Source of the DNA: Fructobacillus cardui
Lineage (GTDB): Bacteria > Bacillota > Bacilli > Lactobacillales > Lactobacillaceae
Strand: one strand, 5' to 3'
Length of the DNA stretch: 64,000 nucleotides
Assembly: GCF_023218935.1 (NCBI RefSeq)
Contig: NZ_JAJIAL010000001.1
A program made the position numbers and the translations under genes. Each line of letters opens with the position of its first letter. Positions within the stretch are counted from its first letter, which is position 1. The notes under the pieces were generated by a model, which worked only from the letters and a program-made list of their open reading frames with translations, searched no databases and was not told the origin of the DNA. This document shows, piece by piece, positions 43,611-53,485 of the stretch.

Positions 43611-43644
43611 AAAAACCTCAGAATTTTGTTTCAATTCTGGGGTT
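43611..43644 (-). terminator. Terminator after the MFS pseudogene
   Basis: Stem 43614-43625 / 43633-43644 with a 7-nt loop; on the minus strand five U follow. Confidence 0.75.
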
Positions 43645-43695
43645 CAGGATTCATATCAGTCTACATTCTGAAAATCAAATTAAAATGAATCACAA

Positions 43696-45259
43696 TTAAT
43701 TATTCTCCAAATTCTTAGCAGCTTGCCCATCTTTCAGCAAGCAAAATGCTAAGACAGCAGCGACTGTCAAAATCGATGCCGAAACCAACATCACACTGTT
43801 CATTCCTGCGTAAAATGCTTTTGAAGCAGCGTGTTGAACGCTCTTCACAATGGCGATTGGCGCTTTAATATCTTGTGACATAATGCTATGACTCGAAAAA
43901 GGTCCCTCTGCCAATCACTGATTTTGTATCTTTTCAATGCTTGGTAAGTGGACATCAAAAGAATTAAAAAAAGTATGCAAATGATTATCGTATGTCCTGC
44001 TTTGAGACAATCCTAGGATAACGACCCCAAATGATGTTCCTAATTGCATAAAAACGTTGACTAAACCTGATACCATGCCAATTTCATCTGGTTTTGCATC
44101 CGCTAATGCCGCATTATTCAACAATGGATTAACGAGTCCGTTTGATACTCCCAGTAAAATCAATGGCAAAATCAGTTCCTGGTAGGAAAGCTGAGTTGTC
44201 ATGGCGTTAGCGAAGAGTAATAGACCAACAGCACCAACTAATAAGTTAATCGCAATGGTCCGCCGATTTGAAAATTTATTAGTTAAATAGCCGGCAACTG
44301 GGCCTAAAATCAAACTCCAAATGGTCATCGGTACTTGACACAACCCAGTTTCAAAAGCCGCATACGACAGCGCATTTTCCATCATTGATGTAATAAAAAT
44401 TTGCATAGCATAAACGCCCGATCCCAAGGCGAAAGCAACAATGATCGAACCGACAAAATTTTTATTCTTGAACAGAGATAAATCCATCATCGACTTTTCG
44501 ATTCTAGATTCAACAATGATAAACGCCAATAACAGCAAAACCGCTGCAATTAACCAGAATGCAATCTGAGGATTAAGCCACGATAATTGGGCGTGATTTT
44601 CCTTTTGGATTAACCCATAAACAGCAGAAAAATAGCTGTCGAAGATAAAATCATCCCCCAAAAATCAATTTTCTGACCTTTACCATATTTTGCTTTGTTG
44701 TGAAATAAACTAAAATTCCCGCCAATATACCAATTGGAATGTTCACATAAAAAATTGATGTCCAACCAAATGATTCTGATAAAATATCACCAATTAAAGG
44801 ACCAGAAACAGTCGAAATCCCCATCACTGATCCTAAAATGCCTAAGGCCATTCCCTGTTCTTTTCCATCAAACAAGGAAGCGACTAATGCCAGCGCTAAA
44901 CTCATTAAGCCAGCACCACCAAACGCTTGAATAACCCGACCAATATTTAAAATCAGCAAGGATGGTGCTAAACCGTTAATGTCTGAAGCCACAACGAAAA
45001 TCACCATGCTAATTAAATAGATTTGTTTACGGCCATACATATCACCCAATTTTGCAACAATCAAGATGACCACCGCATACGAAATTGTATAGGCGCTAAT
45101 CACCCATTGAACGTTGCTAAAGTTGGTCTTAAAGCTTTCAGCCATAATTGGCAAAGCAACATTCACGATGGTGACGTCTAACAAACTCATAAAGACGCCC
45201 AAGGATAGGGCAAATAACGCCCACCATTTCCTTGAATTACTTCTTACTGTATTACTCAT
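43696..45259 (-). pseudogene. DHA2-type multidrug MFS exporter, broken
   Basis: A remnant of a 14-helix MFS drug exporter (EmrB/QacA/LmrB group). The N-terminal part reads SLLDVTIVNVALP and QWVISAYTISYA with GDMYGRK, and GPLIGDILSESFGW (the motif C-like region). The frame shifts near 44690-44650 (two one-base shifts, one in an A-rich run), and a TGA at 43915-43917 breaks the last part. The C-terminal fragment still ends in a membrane helix. The start is at MSNTVRSNSRK (ATG 45259). Not functional as read. Confidence 0.88.
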
Positions 45260-45699
45260 TTCCAATTCCTTTCTGATACAAATAACAGTAATCAGAATGG
45301 CTATTGTCATTATTGATGATTTGTTGAATAAATCTTATTAGTAGAGCAGCCCAACTACTCCAATTCGTATTCACGTAATCATTCGAAAATAAATCTTTTC
45401 GGCTTTTTACTTTCGTATCGCTTTAGCAAATGAATCCGACAGTCGATTCTCCTAAAGAAAAGAACCAACCGAACAAGTTTCACCTCTTGATTGCTTTTAT
45501 CGAAATGAAAGCAAAAAAAAGATGATTTCTGAATGTGTTTTTAGAGTTTCCTAAAAACAGCTCATTCAACAAATCATACATAAGCTAAAGCCTTTTTCTG
45601 ATTACGTCAATAAACAAGATTTATCGACTAGATTTATAGTTTAACCAATAAATTATCATTTGGCAAGTTTTTTCAAATTTATTTAAGGGAAGATGTAAA
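45260..45699. other. Gene-free AT-rich spacer, 440 bp
   Basis: It lies upstream of the broken exporter. I see no reading frame with a ribosome site, no RNA gene and no repeat worth naming. Confidence 0.5.
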
Positions 45700-45729
45700 A
45701 ATTCTGGAAGTTGTATAACTTCCAGAATT
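45700..45729. terminator. Terminator after the OB-fold gene
   Basis: Perfect 13-bp stem (45700-45712 / 45717-45729, 4-nt loop) with U-rich sequence on the minus strand. Confidence 0.9.
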
Positions 45730-45750
45730 TCATTTTGTTATTTCTATTTT

Positions 45751-46290
45751 TTACTTTACAAGCTTAGCATTGCTAAAGGCAACATCGTTAACCCACTTTG
45801 GATCACTATTTTCACCACCCATAATTGTTGCGTGGCTGAACTTTCCTTCAACTGTGATTGTTGATCCCTTTTGGATTGATAGAGTGTCATCCTTATTTGA
45901 TCCTCTAAAGTTAAATGTCAACGTTTGCTTCTCAAACTCATTGTTTTCAACAGTTCCAGCATCAATTGTCACATCATGGCCACTAATTGCACCATCCTTC
46001 ACATCAAGAACAGTTCCTGTAACTTGAGTGATTTTCCCCTTGTAAGCTGAATCAGCCTGTGAAGAAGTATTGTTTTTATAATTATTAACAATATCATCTG
46101 GAGTTACTTTAACAATATTTTCCTTCGACTTCGAACCCTTTGATGAACTACTTGAATCGCTCGATCCACCAGCTGCAGATACACCTGCAACAATTACAAT
46201 CAAAACTAAGAGAATAAACCAAATTCGCTTATAAAATGGCTTTTTTTGAACATATGTTTGGCCATTTTCATCAACAATTTTCTTACTCAT
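45751..46290 (-). CDS. Membrane-anchored OB-fold (tRNA_anti-like) protein
   Basis: A 179-residue protein: a short cytosolic start, one membrane helix (IWFILLVLIVIVAGVSAAG, about residues 23-41), a serine/lysine-rich linker, then a domain with the tRNA_anti-like OB-fold pattern (KGKITQVTGTVLDVKDG ... LTFNFRG ... KGSTITVEGKFS). Such domains occur in secreted or surface-anchored proteins of unknown role. The start at MSKKIVD is 12 nt from a GGGAG; another ATG 18 nt upstream precedes that site. It ends in a strong terminator. Confidence 0.7.
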   Translation of the reverse strand: MSKKIVDENGQTYVQKKPFYKRIWFILLVLIVIVAGVSAAGGSSDSSSSSKGSKSKENIVKVTPDDIVNNYKNNTSSQADSAYKGKITQVTGTVLDVKDGAISGHDVTIDAGTVENNEFEKQTLTFNFRGSNKDDTLSIQKGSTITVEGKFSHATIMGGENSDPKWVNDVAFSNAKLVK

Positions 46291-47061
46291 TTTACTGCAA
46301 TCTCCCATTCAGCTTTTTTCGTGGCTCAGTTTTACACGTTTTTGTTACAAACATCTTATCTTAATTTAGAATATTTTGCATCCAAGCATATTTATAGATT
46401 CTATTGAATTTCACTAATTATTTTATTCCTCAATTCATTATATTTCATTTTAATTATTTATAAAACATATTTTATTTTTATCTCTTTTTAATTTTGAAAA
46501 AATATAAAATTTCAAATAAAAATATTACCGTAACTTAGATTAAATTAGAAATAAAGTTTCTTAATTAAAATCAAATAAATTAACTTTTCTTCCTATTTAG
46601 ACTCATGATAATTATAAATTAATCAGTTTCATTACCACATCTTATCAATTTTCATTCATATATTATTCCAATAGGAAATCACGAACTTTCAAAGCAAATT
46701 ATTAGTGCAATCCTTTTTCTGAATAAATTGAAATGACAAAGCTTGTATTAAATTAATTAGTACACGAAAGATTCTTCGCATGACAAAATATATGTATCTA
46801 TGTCACGACTATCTCCTAAATAATCGGAAATTTATGGCATTTTGACAAATAAAAAATCGACAATGCTTTGAAAAACAATATCGATTTATTTCTAGTAGTG
46901 GTTCAAATATTATTTACCAATAGACAATTTATCTTATGAGAAATGTGACAAAAATGATTTCTATTTAGTAATCTGATACAAACAAAATAGAGGTCACAAT
47001 CACAACCTTTTTTTAATTTTGGGTACTACGTTGTATTGTATCCTAAAGAGCCCTTTTATCC
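46291..47061. other. Gene-free, very AT-rich stretch, 770 bp
   Basis: Visibly much richer in A and T than the flanks. No reading frame of note on either strand, no tRNA-like or riboswitch-like element recognised. It may be decayed sequence or a regulatory/insertion scar. Confidence 0.55.
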
Positions 47062-47283
47062 TTACTCTTCATCATTGCTATCACTAACCGCAAAGAACGC
47101 AATCACAGCTAATACGGTGTAAATAAAGAGTGTTAGAATCCAGTGTTCTAAAACGAAATCAAGCACCATCAATGCTCCAGCAAACATCAACAAGAACGGA
47201 AGCCAGGATATAATCTTGTATGATGTCCAGTACATAAGATAAATGCCACCAAAAATTAAAAATACAAATCCTAGTAAGACCAT
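47062..47283 (-). CDS. Small LiaF-TM-like membrane protein, second copy
   Basis: A 73-residue protein with three tight membrane helices and an acidic end (SDSNDEE). Its layout and the line MVLDFVLEHWILTLFIY match the 38.2-kb protein, so the two are probable paralogues. It begins 3 nt after the stop of the tiny gene upstream, so they are likely co-translated. Confidence 0.65.
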   Translation of the reverse strand: MVLLGFVFLIFGGIYLMYWTSYKIISWLPFLLMFAGALMVLDFVLEHWILTLFIYTVLAVIAFFAVSDSNDEE

Positions 47284-47286
47284 CTT

Positions 47287-47433
47287 CTACTTCCTTTCAT
47301 TCTTTGTTGCATGGGTGCCTTTGTAATTAATACTACCTGGTTCATTGCTATCATAAATATGTAATCCAATCACCACTACATATACAATGATTGATACAAC
47401 GATAACCCACTTCTGCTTTTTATTGACTTTCAT
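47287..47433 (-). CDS. Small single-helix membrane protein (48 residues)
   Basis: MKVNKKQKWVIVVSIIVYVV... : a basic start, one membrane helix, then a short outer tail with HIYDSNEPGS. GGGAG lies 6 nt before the ATG. It is directly followed by the LiaF-TM-like gene, giving a two-gene unit. No family recognised. Confidence 0.55.
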   Translation of the reverse strand: MKVNKKQKWVIVVSIIVYVVVIGLHIYDSNEPGSINYKGTHATKNERK

Positions 47434-47590
47434 AGTCATCTCCCTGTTTTCTTTCTATTCTGTCTAGTTTAGCATTGATTACAGCAAACTTTTTGCTCAG
47501 CTTCTCATCTGATTCTTTCATTTACTGTGGGATAAAAAATAATGATACCCCAAATAAATGAACTTAACTAGAAAGAGCGAAAAAAACTAA

Positions 47591-47619
47591 TTGACTAGTA
47601 GCCAATAATCTAGTAAACT
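47591..47619 (+). promoter_or_regulatory. Promoter of tRNA-Glu
   Basis: TTGACT (47591-47596) and TAAACT (47614-47619), 17-nt spacer, 20 nt before the tRNA. Confidence 0.8.
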
Positions 47620-47639
47620 ATTTAAGTATTGTTGACCAT

Positions 47640-47711
47640 GGCCCCATGGTCAAGTGGTTAAGACGTCGCGTTCTCAGCGCGGAATCGAGGGTTCGACTCC
47701 CTCTGGGGCTA
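47640..47711 (+). tRNA. tRNA-Glu (CTC)
   Basis: A 72-nt cloverleaf: acceptor GGCCCCA/TGGGGCT, anticodon loop TTCTCAG with anticodon CTC, T loop TTCGACT. No CCA is encoded. The CTC anticodon reads GAG only. It has its own promoter and terminator and stands alone. Confidence 0.92.
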
Positions 47712-47714
47712 TAC

Positions 47715-47752
47715 AAGCTATACAGTGCAAATTAGCACTGTATAGCTTTTTT
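47715..47752 (+). terminator. Terminator of tRNA-Glu
   Basis: Perfect 14-bp stem (47715-47728 / 47735-47748) followed by six T. Confidence 0.93.
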
Positions 47753-48177
47753 CTTTTGTAAGTAGCTTTATATCAAGGCCGCCAAAGCATATAAAATATA
47801 GTAAAAAACTCAGAACTCTGTCTCAATTTTGGAGCATGTATTAGAGAATTCATTTCCTACTTATCTGTATGCAGTATTCCACTCGCACACATCCCCAAAT
47901 TCAGACCACAAAAATACCAGCAAGCAACCCAAAAACCGCACCACCACACCCGCACCCAATACCAATTCTAACCTACATAACACTCCTCTTCATCAGGTTC
48001 GAACCCCAAGCCAAACTGTGAGATAATAAGGATATTCGAGCAAATGCTGAATTCTGATTTTTTGCACTAACTAATTAACGTCTGCACCCAACCCGAACCA
48101 CGGCCGAGCACTCTTAGTTAACGCAAACAATTAAACCTTCTTCATCCCATTTGCTCATGTATGTTAGGAGCTTTATC
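47753..48177. other. Gene-free spacer, about 425 bp
   Basis: One open frame (47829-48026) has biased low-complexity composition (many Thr, Asn, Pro, His) and no ribosome site, so it is not called. A stretch at 47998-48012 reads GTTCGAACCCC, like a tRNA T loop, but no tRNA can be folded around it. Confidence 0.45.
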
Positions 48178-49074
48178 ATGATTACTCTTTCCCACCTATC
48201 AAAATCATTCGGCGGCCACCAAGCTGTTTCCGACCTCTCCTTTGCCCTCCAACCAGGTGAAGTTCTCGGACTAATCGGGCAAAACGGTGCCGGTAAAACC
48301 ACGACTTTTCGGATGATTTTAGACTTTATAAAGGCAGACGACGGCACCATTTCCTGGGATAACCAACCAATCGACGATCATTTGCGTCGGAACATCGGCT
48401 TCTTACCCGAAGAACGCGGTCTCTACCAAAAGCAAACAGTTGAAGAACAGGTCGTCTACCTGGCCCAACTTCACGGCATGGAGAAAAAGGCCGCTAAGAA
48501 TGCCCTGAAAGACTGGATGGATCGCTTACAAGTCGTTGGCGAGCCCGGTGACTTGGTTCAGTCCCTGTCAAAAGGGAATGCCCAGAAAATTCAAATGATT
48601 ATGGCACTGATTTTCGAGCCTGAATTTATCATCCTCGACGAACCCTTCTCAGGCTTAGATCCCGTTAATGCCGCCATTTTTATGGACGAAATTAAGCGTC
48701 TCAAAGCCCGTGGCGCCATGATCATTTTTTCATCGCACAATATGGATAACGTCAGTCAAATCTCGGATCAATTGCTGATGCTCAAAAAAGGGCGGACAGT
48801 CCTTCAGGGTCCCGTTCAAGCAATTCGTGAGTCCTTTGGCCGAACTCGCCTCTATGTTGAGGCCCCCCATTTGACGAAATCAGACTACCTGGCGATGGCT
48901 GGGGTCGTTCACGTTGAACCAAAGGACGGTGGCTATATGCTGACACTTGCCTATGAAGCAGCCGGACGACAAATTTTTGAAGCGGTAACTCGAAACGGCT
49001 ACATCCCCGCCTTCTCACAACAGCCACCAACCCTGGCCGAAATCTTTAAAACGGAGGTCAGTACAAATGACTAA
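48178..49074 (+). CDS. ABC exporter ATP-binding subunit (NatA/YhaQ-type)
   Basis: A 298-residue ATPase: Walker A GQNGAGKTTT (about 37-46), a divergent signature LSKGNAQKIQM, Walker B FIILDEPFSGLDP, and a C-terminal extension of about 80 residues typical of NatA/YhaQ proteins. These pair with NatB-like permeases for Na+ or drug efflux; the substrate is not known here. The ATG after AGGAG (7-nt spacing) is used. The stop overlaps the permease start by 8 nt. Confidence 0.88.
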   Translation: MITLSHLSKSFGGHQAVSDLSFALQPGEVLGLIGQNGAGKTTTFRMILDFIKADDGTISWDNQPIDDHLRRNIGFLPEERGLYQKQTVEEQVVYLAQLHGMEKKAAKNALKDWMDRLQVVGEPGDLVQSLSKGNAQKIQMIMALIFEPEFIILDEPFSGLDPVNAAIFMDEIKRLKARGAMIIFSSHNMDNVSQISDQLLMLKKGRTVLQGPVQAIRESFGRTRLYVEAPHLTKSDYLAMAGVVHVEPKDGGYMLTLAYEAAGRQIFEAVTRNGYIPAFSQQPPTLAEIFKTEVSTND

Positions 49075-50290
49075 TCCAACACTCCTAGTTGCCAAGCATA
49101 CCTACCTTAGCCGTCTGAAGAAAAAATCTTTTTGGTGGTTAATCATTTCACCGATTCTTTTAATTGCCGCAGCCGGTCTCCTGGGTTATGGTATTAGTTA
49201 CTTCTCAAACGACCAACCAGCCAAGGTGGCCATTATTGGTCCCAGTACCAGTCGTGAAGCCATTAACCAATCGGCCAGCAAGATGAATATCAAGGTCTCA
49301 TCAATTACCGATGAACAATCCGCCCAATCGGCCTTGAAAAAGCAGACAATCGACGGCATCCTGACCCTACATGATGGTCAAGGCACATTAGTCACCCAGC
49401 AAAAAGCACCAAAAATTGATAAGGATCAATTACAGGCGGTCTTAAGCAAACTTTTCTTAACCACTCAAGCCGAAAATTACGGGCTAACTGCAAGGCAAAC
49501 CGCAGCACTGATGACGCCCTTTAGCCTCAAGACAACGGTCCAAAACCAATCAAACCAACAGGATGCCGATAATAACCAAGCTGCAAAGGCGGTCATTTCA
49601 GTTGCTGTCACCATTATCGTCTTACTAATTGTTTCCACCTATGCTTCCTTAATCGGTAATGAAATTGCTAACGAGAAGTCATCACGAATTATGGAAACCC
49701 TGCTAGCGGCCTCATCAGCCCAGGCGCAATACTTTGGCAAGCTCCTTGGTATTACCGGCCTCTTGGTTACCCAGTTGCTTTCCTATGTCGTCCTAGGGGT
49801 AGGAGCCAACCTCTTCGGTCAGCAAATTATGATGGTTAAGCAGGCGCTTTCCTACCTAACCGCCTTGACTCCGGCCTTTTTGACTTATACATTTATCTTC
49901 ATCATCGTAGCTACTGGCCTTTACCTGATTTTGGCAGCGATTGCGGCTTCGTTAGTCAACGATACTTCACAGGTTTCCCAAGCAATGGTCCCTGTGACCA
50001 CCCTAGCCATGATTCCTTATGTTGTTGGACTGGCATCCGCTTCAAACGGTGGCAATAACGTCGTCGTTCGAATTTTTGCTTACATCCCCTTTATGTCGCA
50101 ATCAACGATGCCCAGCCTCCTCGCCAACCAATACGTTAACTGGTGGCAGGCACTTCTGTCACTGACCATTTCGCTGATTGCCCTCGTGGCACTTGCTCAA
50201 TACGGTCAAAAGCTCTACGCTAAGAACGTTTTGTCCTACTCAGACGAAAATATCTTAAAGCAACTCTTAGCCTCCTTCAAGCGCTCTTAA
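49067..50290 (+). CDS. ABC exporter permease (NatB/YhaP-type)
   Basis: A 407-residue membrane protein of the ABC2 (type) group: one N-terminal helix (about 20-44), a large extracytoplasmic domain to residue 165, then five or six helices. The cytosolic loop ANEKSSRIMETLLAASS is the family mark. It is translationally coupled to the ATPase and followed by a strong terminator. Confidence 0.88.
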   Translation: MTNPTLLVAKHTYLSRLKKKSFWWLIISPILLIAAAGLLGYGISYFSNDQPAKVAIIGPSTSREAINQSASKMNIKVSSITDEQSAQSALKKQTIDGILTLHDGQGTLVTQQKAPKIDKDQLQAVLSKLFLTTQAENYGLTARQTAALMTPFSLKTTVQNQSNQQDADNNQAAKAVISVAVTIIVLLIVSTYASLIGNEIANEKSSRIMETLLAASSAQAQYFGKLLGITGLLVTQLLSYVVLGVGANLFGQQIMMVKQALSYLTALTPAFLTYTFIFIIVATGLYLILAAIAASLVNDTSQVSQAMVPVTTLAMIPYVVGLASASNGGNNVVVRIFAYIPFMSQSTMPSLLANQYVNWWQALLSLTISLIALVALAQYGQKLYAKNVLSYSDENILKQLLASFKRS

Positions 50291-50334
50291 GCGGTTAAAA
50301 TCAGCGTTGCAATCGACTAGCTAACAGCGCACAA

Positions 50335-50378
50335 AAAAGCGACCCAAGTAATCAAATTGATTACTTCGAGTCGCTTTT
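50335..50378. terminator. Bidirectional terminator
   Basis: Two-part stem (50335-50343 with 50370-50378, and 50347-50353 with 50359-50365), with A and T flanks, between convergent genes. Confidence 0.88.
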
Positions 50379-50417
50379 AATTTGCCGTCAAACCGAAGTC
50401 AAACGATATTAGCAATG

Positions 50418-52133
50418 TTACTTAAACCAAGCGTTGACTTGAGACTTGTGCTTACTAATCCAGTCATCGGCGGCCTTTGTAGGTGTCTTACCGTTTTGAA
50501 TATCAAGCATCACCGTCTGCATGTCGTCCTGTGTCCAATGGAACTTCTTCATCACCTTGTAGACATCAGGATTCGTCTGCTTCAAGTTCTTACGAACAAC
50601 CGTATTAATTGTTTCTTGTGATCCCATCGTTCCCTTTGGATCAGCCAAGTACTTCAACTTATACTTGTTGAACATCCAGTGTGGTGACCAACCAGTCAAG
50701 ATAATTGGTTGCTTATCCTTGTAAGCCTTATCCAATGCTGAAACCATTGCACCAGATGATGATGCCTGCAAATTCCAACCAGAAAGGTTACCGTAAGAAT
50801 CAATCGTCTTTTGTGCAGCAGCCATAACACCAGCACCAGGCTCAATACCCGTAATGGTCTTGTTTGCCTGATTTGTCAAATCAGCAATTGAGTTGACATT
50901 CATATAATCTGGAACAACCAAACCTAACTTCACACCAGTCAAATTAGGACCAAGCAAATCAACATCGTTCTTATACTTAGCGTACAAGGCCTTGTGAGTA
51001 TTTGGTAACCAAGCCGAAACAGTTGCATCAGTTTGCTTGTTAGCAACTGATTGCCAGTTCACGGCGTTATCAAGTGGCGTAATTGTCACATCATAGCCGT
51101 GCTGACGCATTGCTTCAGCCAAGACGTTCGTTGAGGCAACTTCAGAATCCCATTCAACATAGCCAATGTTGACTTTCTTTCCTGAAGCTTGATGAGCAGT
51201 GATGCTGCCGGCAATACCGGAGATAGCAATCACAGCCAACATTGCCCAAGTAGCCAACTTACGCCACTTTGGCAACTTTGGTGCAGAAACAGGTTCCGTG
51301 TTCATTCGTTGAACAAAGCGGTCAATGATAATGGCCAAGATAACCAAAGCGATTCCATTAACGAATCCTGAACCAACGTCGGCGTGTTGAACGGCTGACA
51401 AGACACCACGGCCAAGTCCTGGTGCACCAATCATCGAAGCCGTCACAACCATTGACAAGGCCAACATAATAGTTTGCTTAGCACCGGCGATAATGGTGTT
51501 CTTTGCATTTGGCAATTCCAACTTGAACAACTTTTGCCAAGTCGTTGCCCCGAATGAGTCAGCGGCTTCGACCAAATCAGTTGGCACCTGTTGCAACCCA
51601 AGGTAAGTAAAGTTAACAACTGGTGGCAAGGCAAAGATAACGGAGGCAAAGGCCCCAGGCACGACACCGATACCAAAGAAAGCAACGGCCGGAATCAAAT
51701 AAACAAAGGCGGGCATGGTCTGCATAAAGTCCAAGATGGGCTTTATGACCATGTAGGCCTTCGGCGACTTAGCTGTCCAAATCCCCAATGGAATTCCAAT
51801 GACCAAAGAGACAACCGAGGCCATCAAGACCAATGTCAGCGTCTGCATCAAATCAGACCACAATCCTTGGTTGGCAACCAAAGCCAAACCAATCAAGATA
51901 AAGAATGGTTGACCATATTTCTTAGGCGTCAACAACCATGAAATCAATGCCAAGGCGATGATGAAAATTGGCATTGGAATCGCTGTTAAGAAGTTCGTAA
52001 TGCCATCCATCGTAGAAGAACCACTATTTTGAATGGCCGTAAAGAATCCAGAAAGATTCTTTGTTAACCAGTTAACCCCATCGGTTACCCAGGAGTCGAT
52101 TGGGAGTTTGGCAACTGATAATAAATTAATCAT
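50418..52133 (-). CDS. busAB: Glycine betaine ABC transporter, permease fused to binding protein
   Basis: A 571-residue fusion like lactococcal BusAB/OpuABC. The N-terminal half (to about residue 290) is a ProW-like permease with the EAA-type loop around DSFGATTWQKLFKLELP. After a further helix (about 292-312), the C-terminal half is an OpuAC-like substrate-binding domain (VNIGYVEWDSEVAS ... GWSPHWMFNKYKL) facing outside. It imports compatible solutes under osmotic stress. AAGGAG precedes the ATG; it overlaps busAA by 8 nt. Confidence 0.95.
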   Translation of the reverse strand: MINLLSVAKLPIDSWVTDGVNWLTKNLSGFFTAIQNSGSSTMDGITNFLTAIPMPIFIIALALISWLLTPKKYGQPFFILIGLALVANQGLWSDLMQTLTLVLMASVVSLVIGIPLGIWTAKSPKAYMVIKPILDFMQTMPAFVYLIPAVAFFGIGVVPGAFASVIFALPPVVNFTYLGLQQVPTDLVEAADSFGATTWQKLFKLELPNAKNTIIAGAKQTIMLALSMVVTASMIGAPGLGRGVLSAVQHADVGSGFVNGIALVILAIIIDRFVQRMNTEPVSAPKLPKWRKLATWAMLAVIAISGIAGSITAHQASGKKVNIGYVEWDSEVASTNVLAEAMRQHGYDVTITPLDNAVNWQSVANKQTDATVSAWLPNTHKALYAKYKNDVDLLGPNLTGVKLGLVVPDYMNVNSIADLTNQANKTITGIEPGAGVMAAAQKTIDSYGNLSGWNLQASSSGAMVSALDKAYKDKQPIILTGWSPHWMFNKYKLKYLADPKGTMGSQETINTVVRKNLKQTNPDVYKVMKKFHWTQDDMQTVMLDIQNGKTPTKAADDWISKHKSQVNAWFK

Positions 52134-53316
52134 TATTGTCTCCTTCCGTTTGGGCTAAAGCTTCAATCACGGCACCACGAATGATAATGCCGTGGAGCTT
52201 CTGATTTTCATCGACAACGGCCACGGGCGTGTGCGCGTCATAAATGATTGGCATAATGTCTGAAACAATCGTATCAGGCGTTACGGTTGGCATCGCTGTG
52301 ATCACGTCACGCAAAGTCAACTTTTCACGACGAGCATTCACAGCCGCATCAGATGTCACGTACCCGACAAATTTCCGGTTACCATCCACGGCAACCAAAC
52401 CAGAAACCTCTTCTTCTGACATCCGGTGTAAGGCAACGTTTGGCCCATCAGTATGAGCGTTAACCGTCAAACCAGGAATCATGATGGATTCCGCATTCAA
52501 AACCTTTGAACGATCAACATCTTCCACAAAGTTTTCAACATAATCGTTGGCTGGGTTAGTCAAAATTTCTTCTCCAGTACCAATTTGTTGTAACTGACCA
52601 TCCTTCATGATGGCAATCCGGTCACCCAAACGCAAAGCTTCGTTCAGGTCGTGGGTGATGAAGATAATGGTTTTCTTCACATTAGCCTGCAAATCCAAGA
52701 GTTCATCTTGCATTTCGTGACGAACCAATGGATCCAAGGCCGAAAAGGCTTCATCCATTAAGAGAATGTCAGGATCATTCGTTAATGCCCGTGACAAACC
52801 AACTCGCTGTTGCATCCCCCCTGAAAGCTGTGAAGGATACTGGTCCTTAAAGGACAAAAGTTTCGAGTTTTCCAAGGCTTTTTCGGCACGTTCGCGCCGT
52901 TCTGCTGCTGGCACACCTTGGATTTCCAAACCAAATTCTGTGTTTTCCAGAATGGTCCGGTGTGGGAATAAGGCGAAATTCTGGAAGACCATCGACATTT
53001 TCTTCCGACGAATATCAAGCATTTCCTTCTTATTGTAATGGGTAATATTTTTCCCATCCAAAAAGATTTCCCCACTGGTTGGTTCAATCAGGCGGTTGAG
53101 CAAACGAATTAACGTTGACTTCCCAGAACCTGACAACCCCATGATGACGAAGATTTCGCCCTCATTTACATCAAGGTTAATGTCGTAAACACCAACCGTT
53201 GAACCAGTCTTTTCAAAGATTTCGTTCTTAGATTTATTTTCTTCAACCATCTTCAAAGCGGCCTTCTGGCGCTTTCCAAAAATTTTGGTTAAATGCTTAA
53301 TCTGAACTTTTGGCAT
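52126..53316 (-). CDS. busAA: Glycine betaine ABC transporter ATPase with CBS domains
   Basis: A 396-residue ATPase: Walker A GLSGSGKST (about 59-67), signature LSGGMQQRVG, Walker B DILLMDEAFSALDP, and a tandem CBS module (about 275-390) at the end. In this family the CBS module reads ionic strength and, in some members, c-di-AMP. TAGGAGGG lies 4 nt before the ATG. The divergent busR gene and two palindromic operators lie upstream. Confidence 0.95.
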   Translation of the reverse strand: MPKVQIKHLTKIFGKRQKAALKMVEENKSKNEIFEKTGSTVGVYDINLDVNEGEIFVIMGLSGSGKSTLIRLLNRLIEPTSGEIFLDGKNITHYNKKEMLDIRRKKMSMVFQNFALFPHRTILENTEFGLEIQGVPAAERRERAEKALENSKLLSFKDQYPSQLSGGMQQRVGLSRALTNDPDILLMDEAFSALDPLVRHEMQDELLDLQANVKKTIIFITHDLNEALRLGDRIAIMKDGQLQQIGTGEEILTNPANDYVENFVEDVDRSKVLNAESIMIPGLTVNAHTDGPNVALHRMSEEEVSGLVAVDGNRKFVGYVTSDAAVNARREKLTLRDVITAMPTVTPDTIVSDIMPIIYDAHTPVAVVDENQKLHGIIIRGAVIEALAQTEGDNND

Positions 53317-53367
53317 AAACCCTCCTATGAGTTGACTATCCTGCTCATTTAAAATAAACTAAATAAG

Positions 53368-53435
53368 TGACCACCGTCGTGGATTTTAGCGGTGGTCAAT
53401 AGTGACCACTTTACTATCATACACTAGTGGTCACT
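53368..53435. promoter_or_regulatory. Two palindromic operators, BusR candidates
   Basis: Two long inverted repeats in the busAA-busR gap share the half-site TGACCAC: 53368-53376 with 53390-53398, and 53401-53410 with 53426-53435 (10 bp perfect). BusR in Streptococcus and Lactococcus binds paired sites between these same genes; a tandem arrangement fits binding of a tetramer. Confidence 0.75.
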
Positions 53436-53485
53436 TTTGTCAAATTAGAATATTTATTCACTCATTCTTTTAAAGGACGCCGGTT

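Noticed and set aside
47829..48026. 65-residue plus-strand frame with many Thr, Asn and Pro
   Set aside because: Low-complexity composition and no ribosome site; looks like non-coding DNA.
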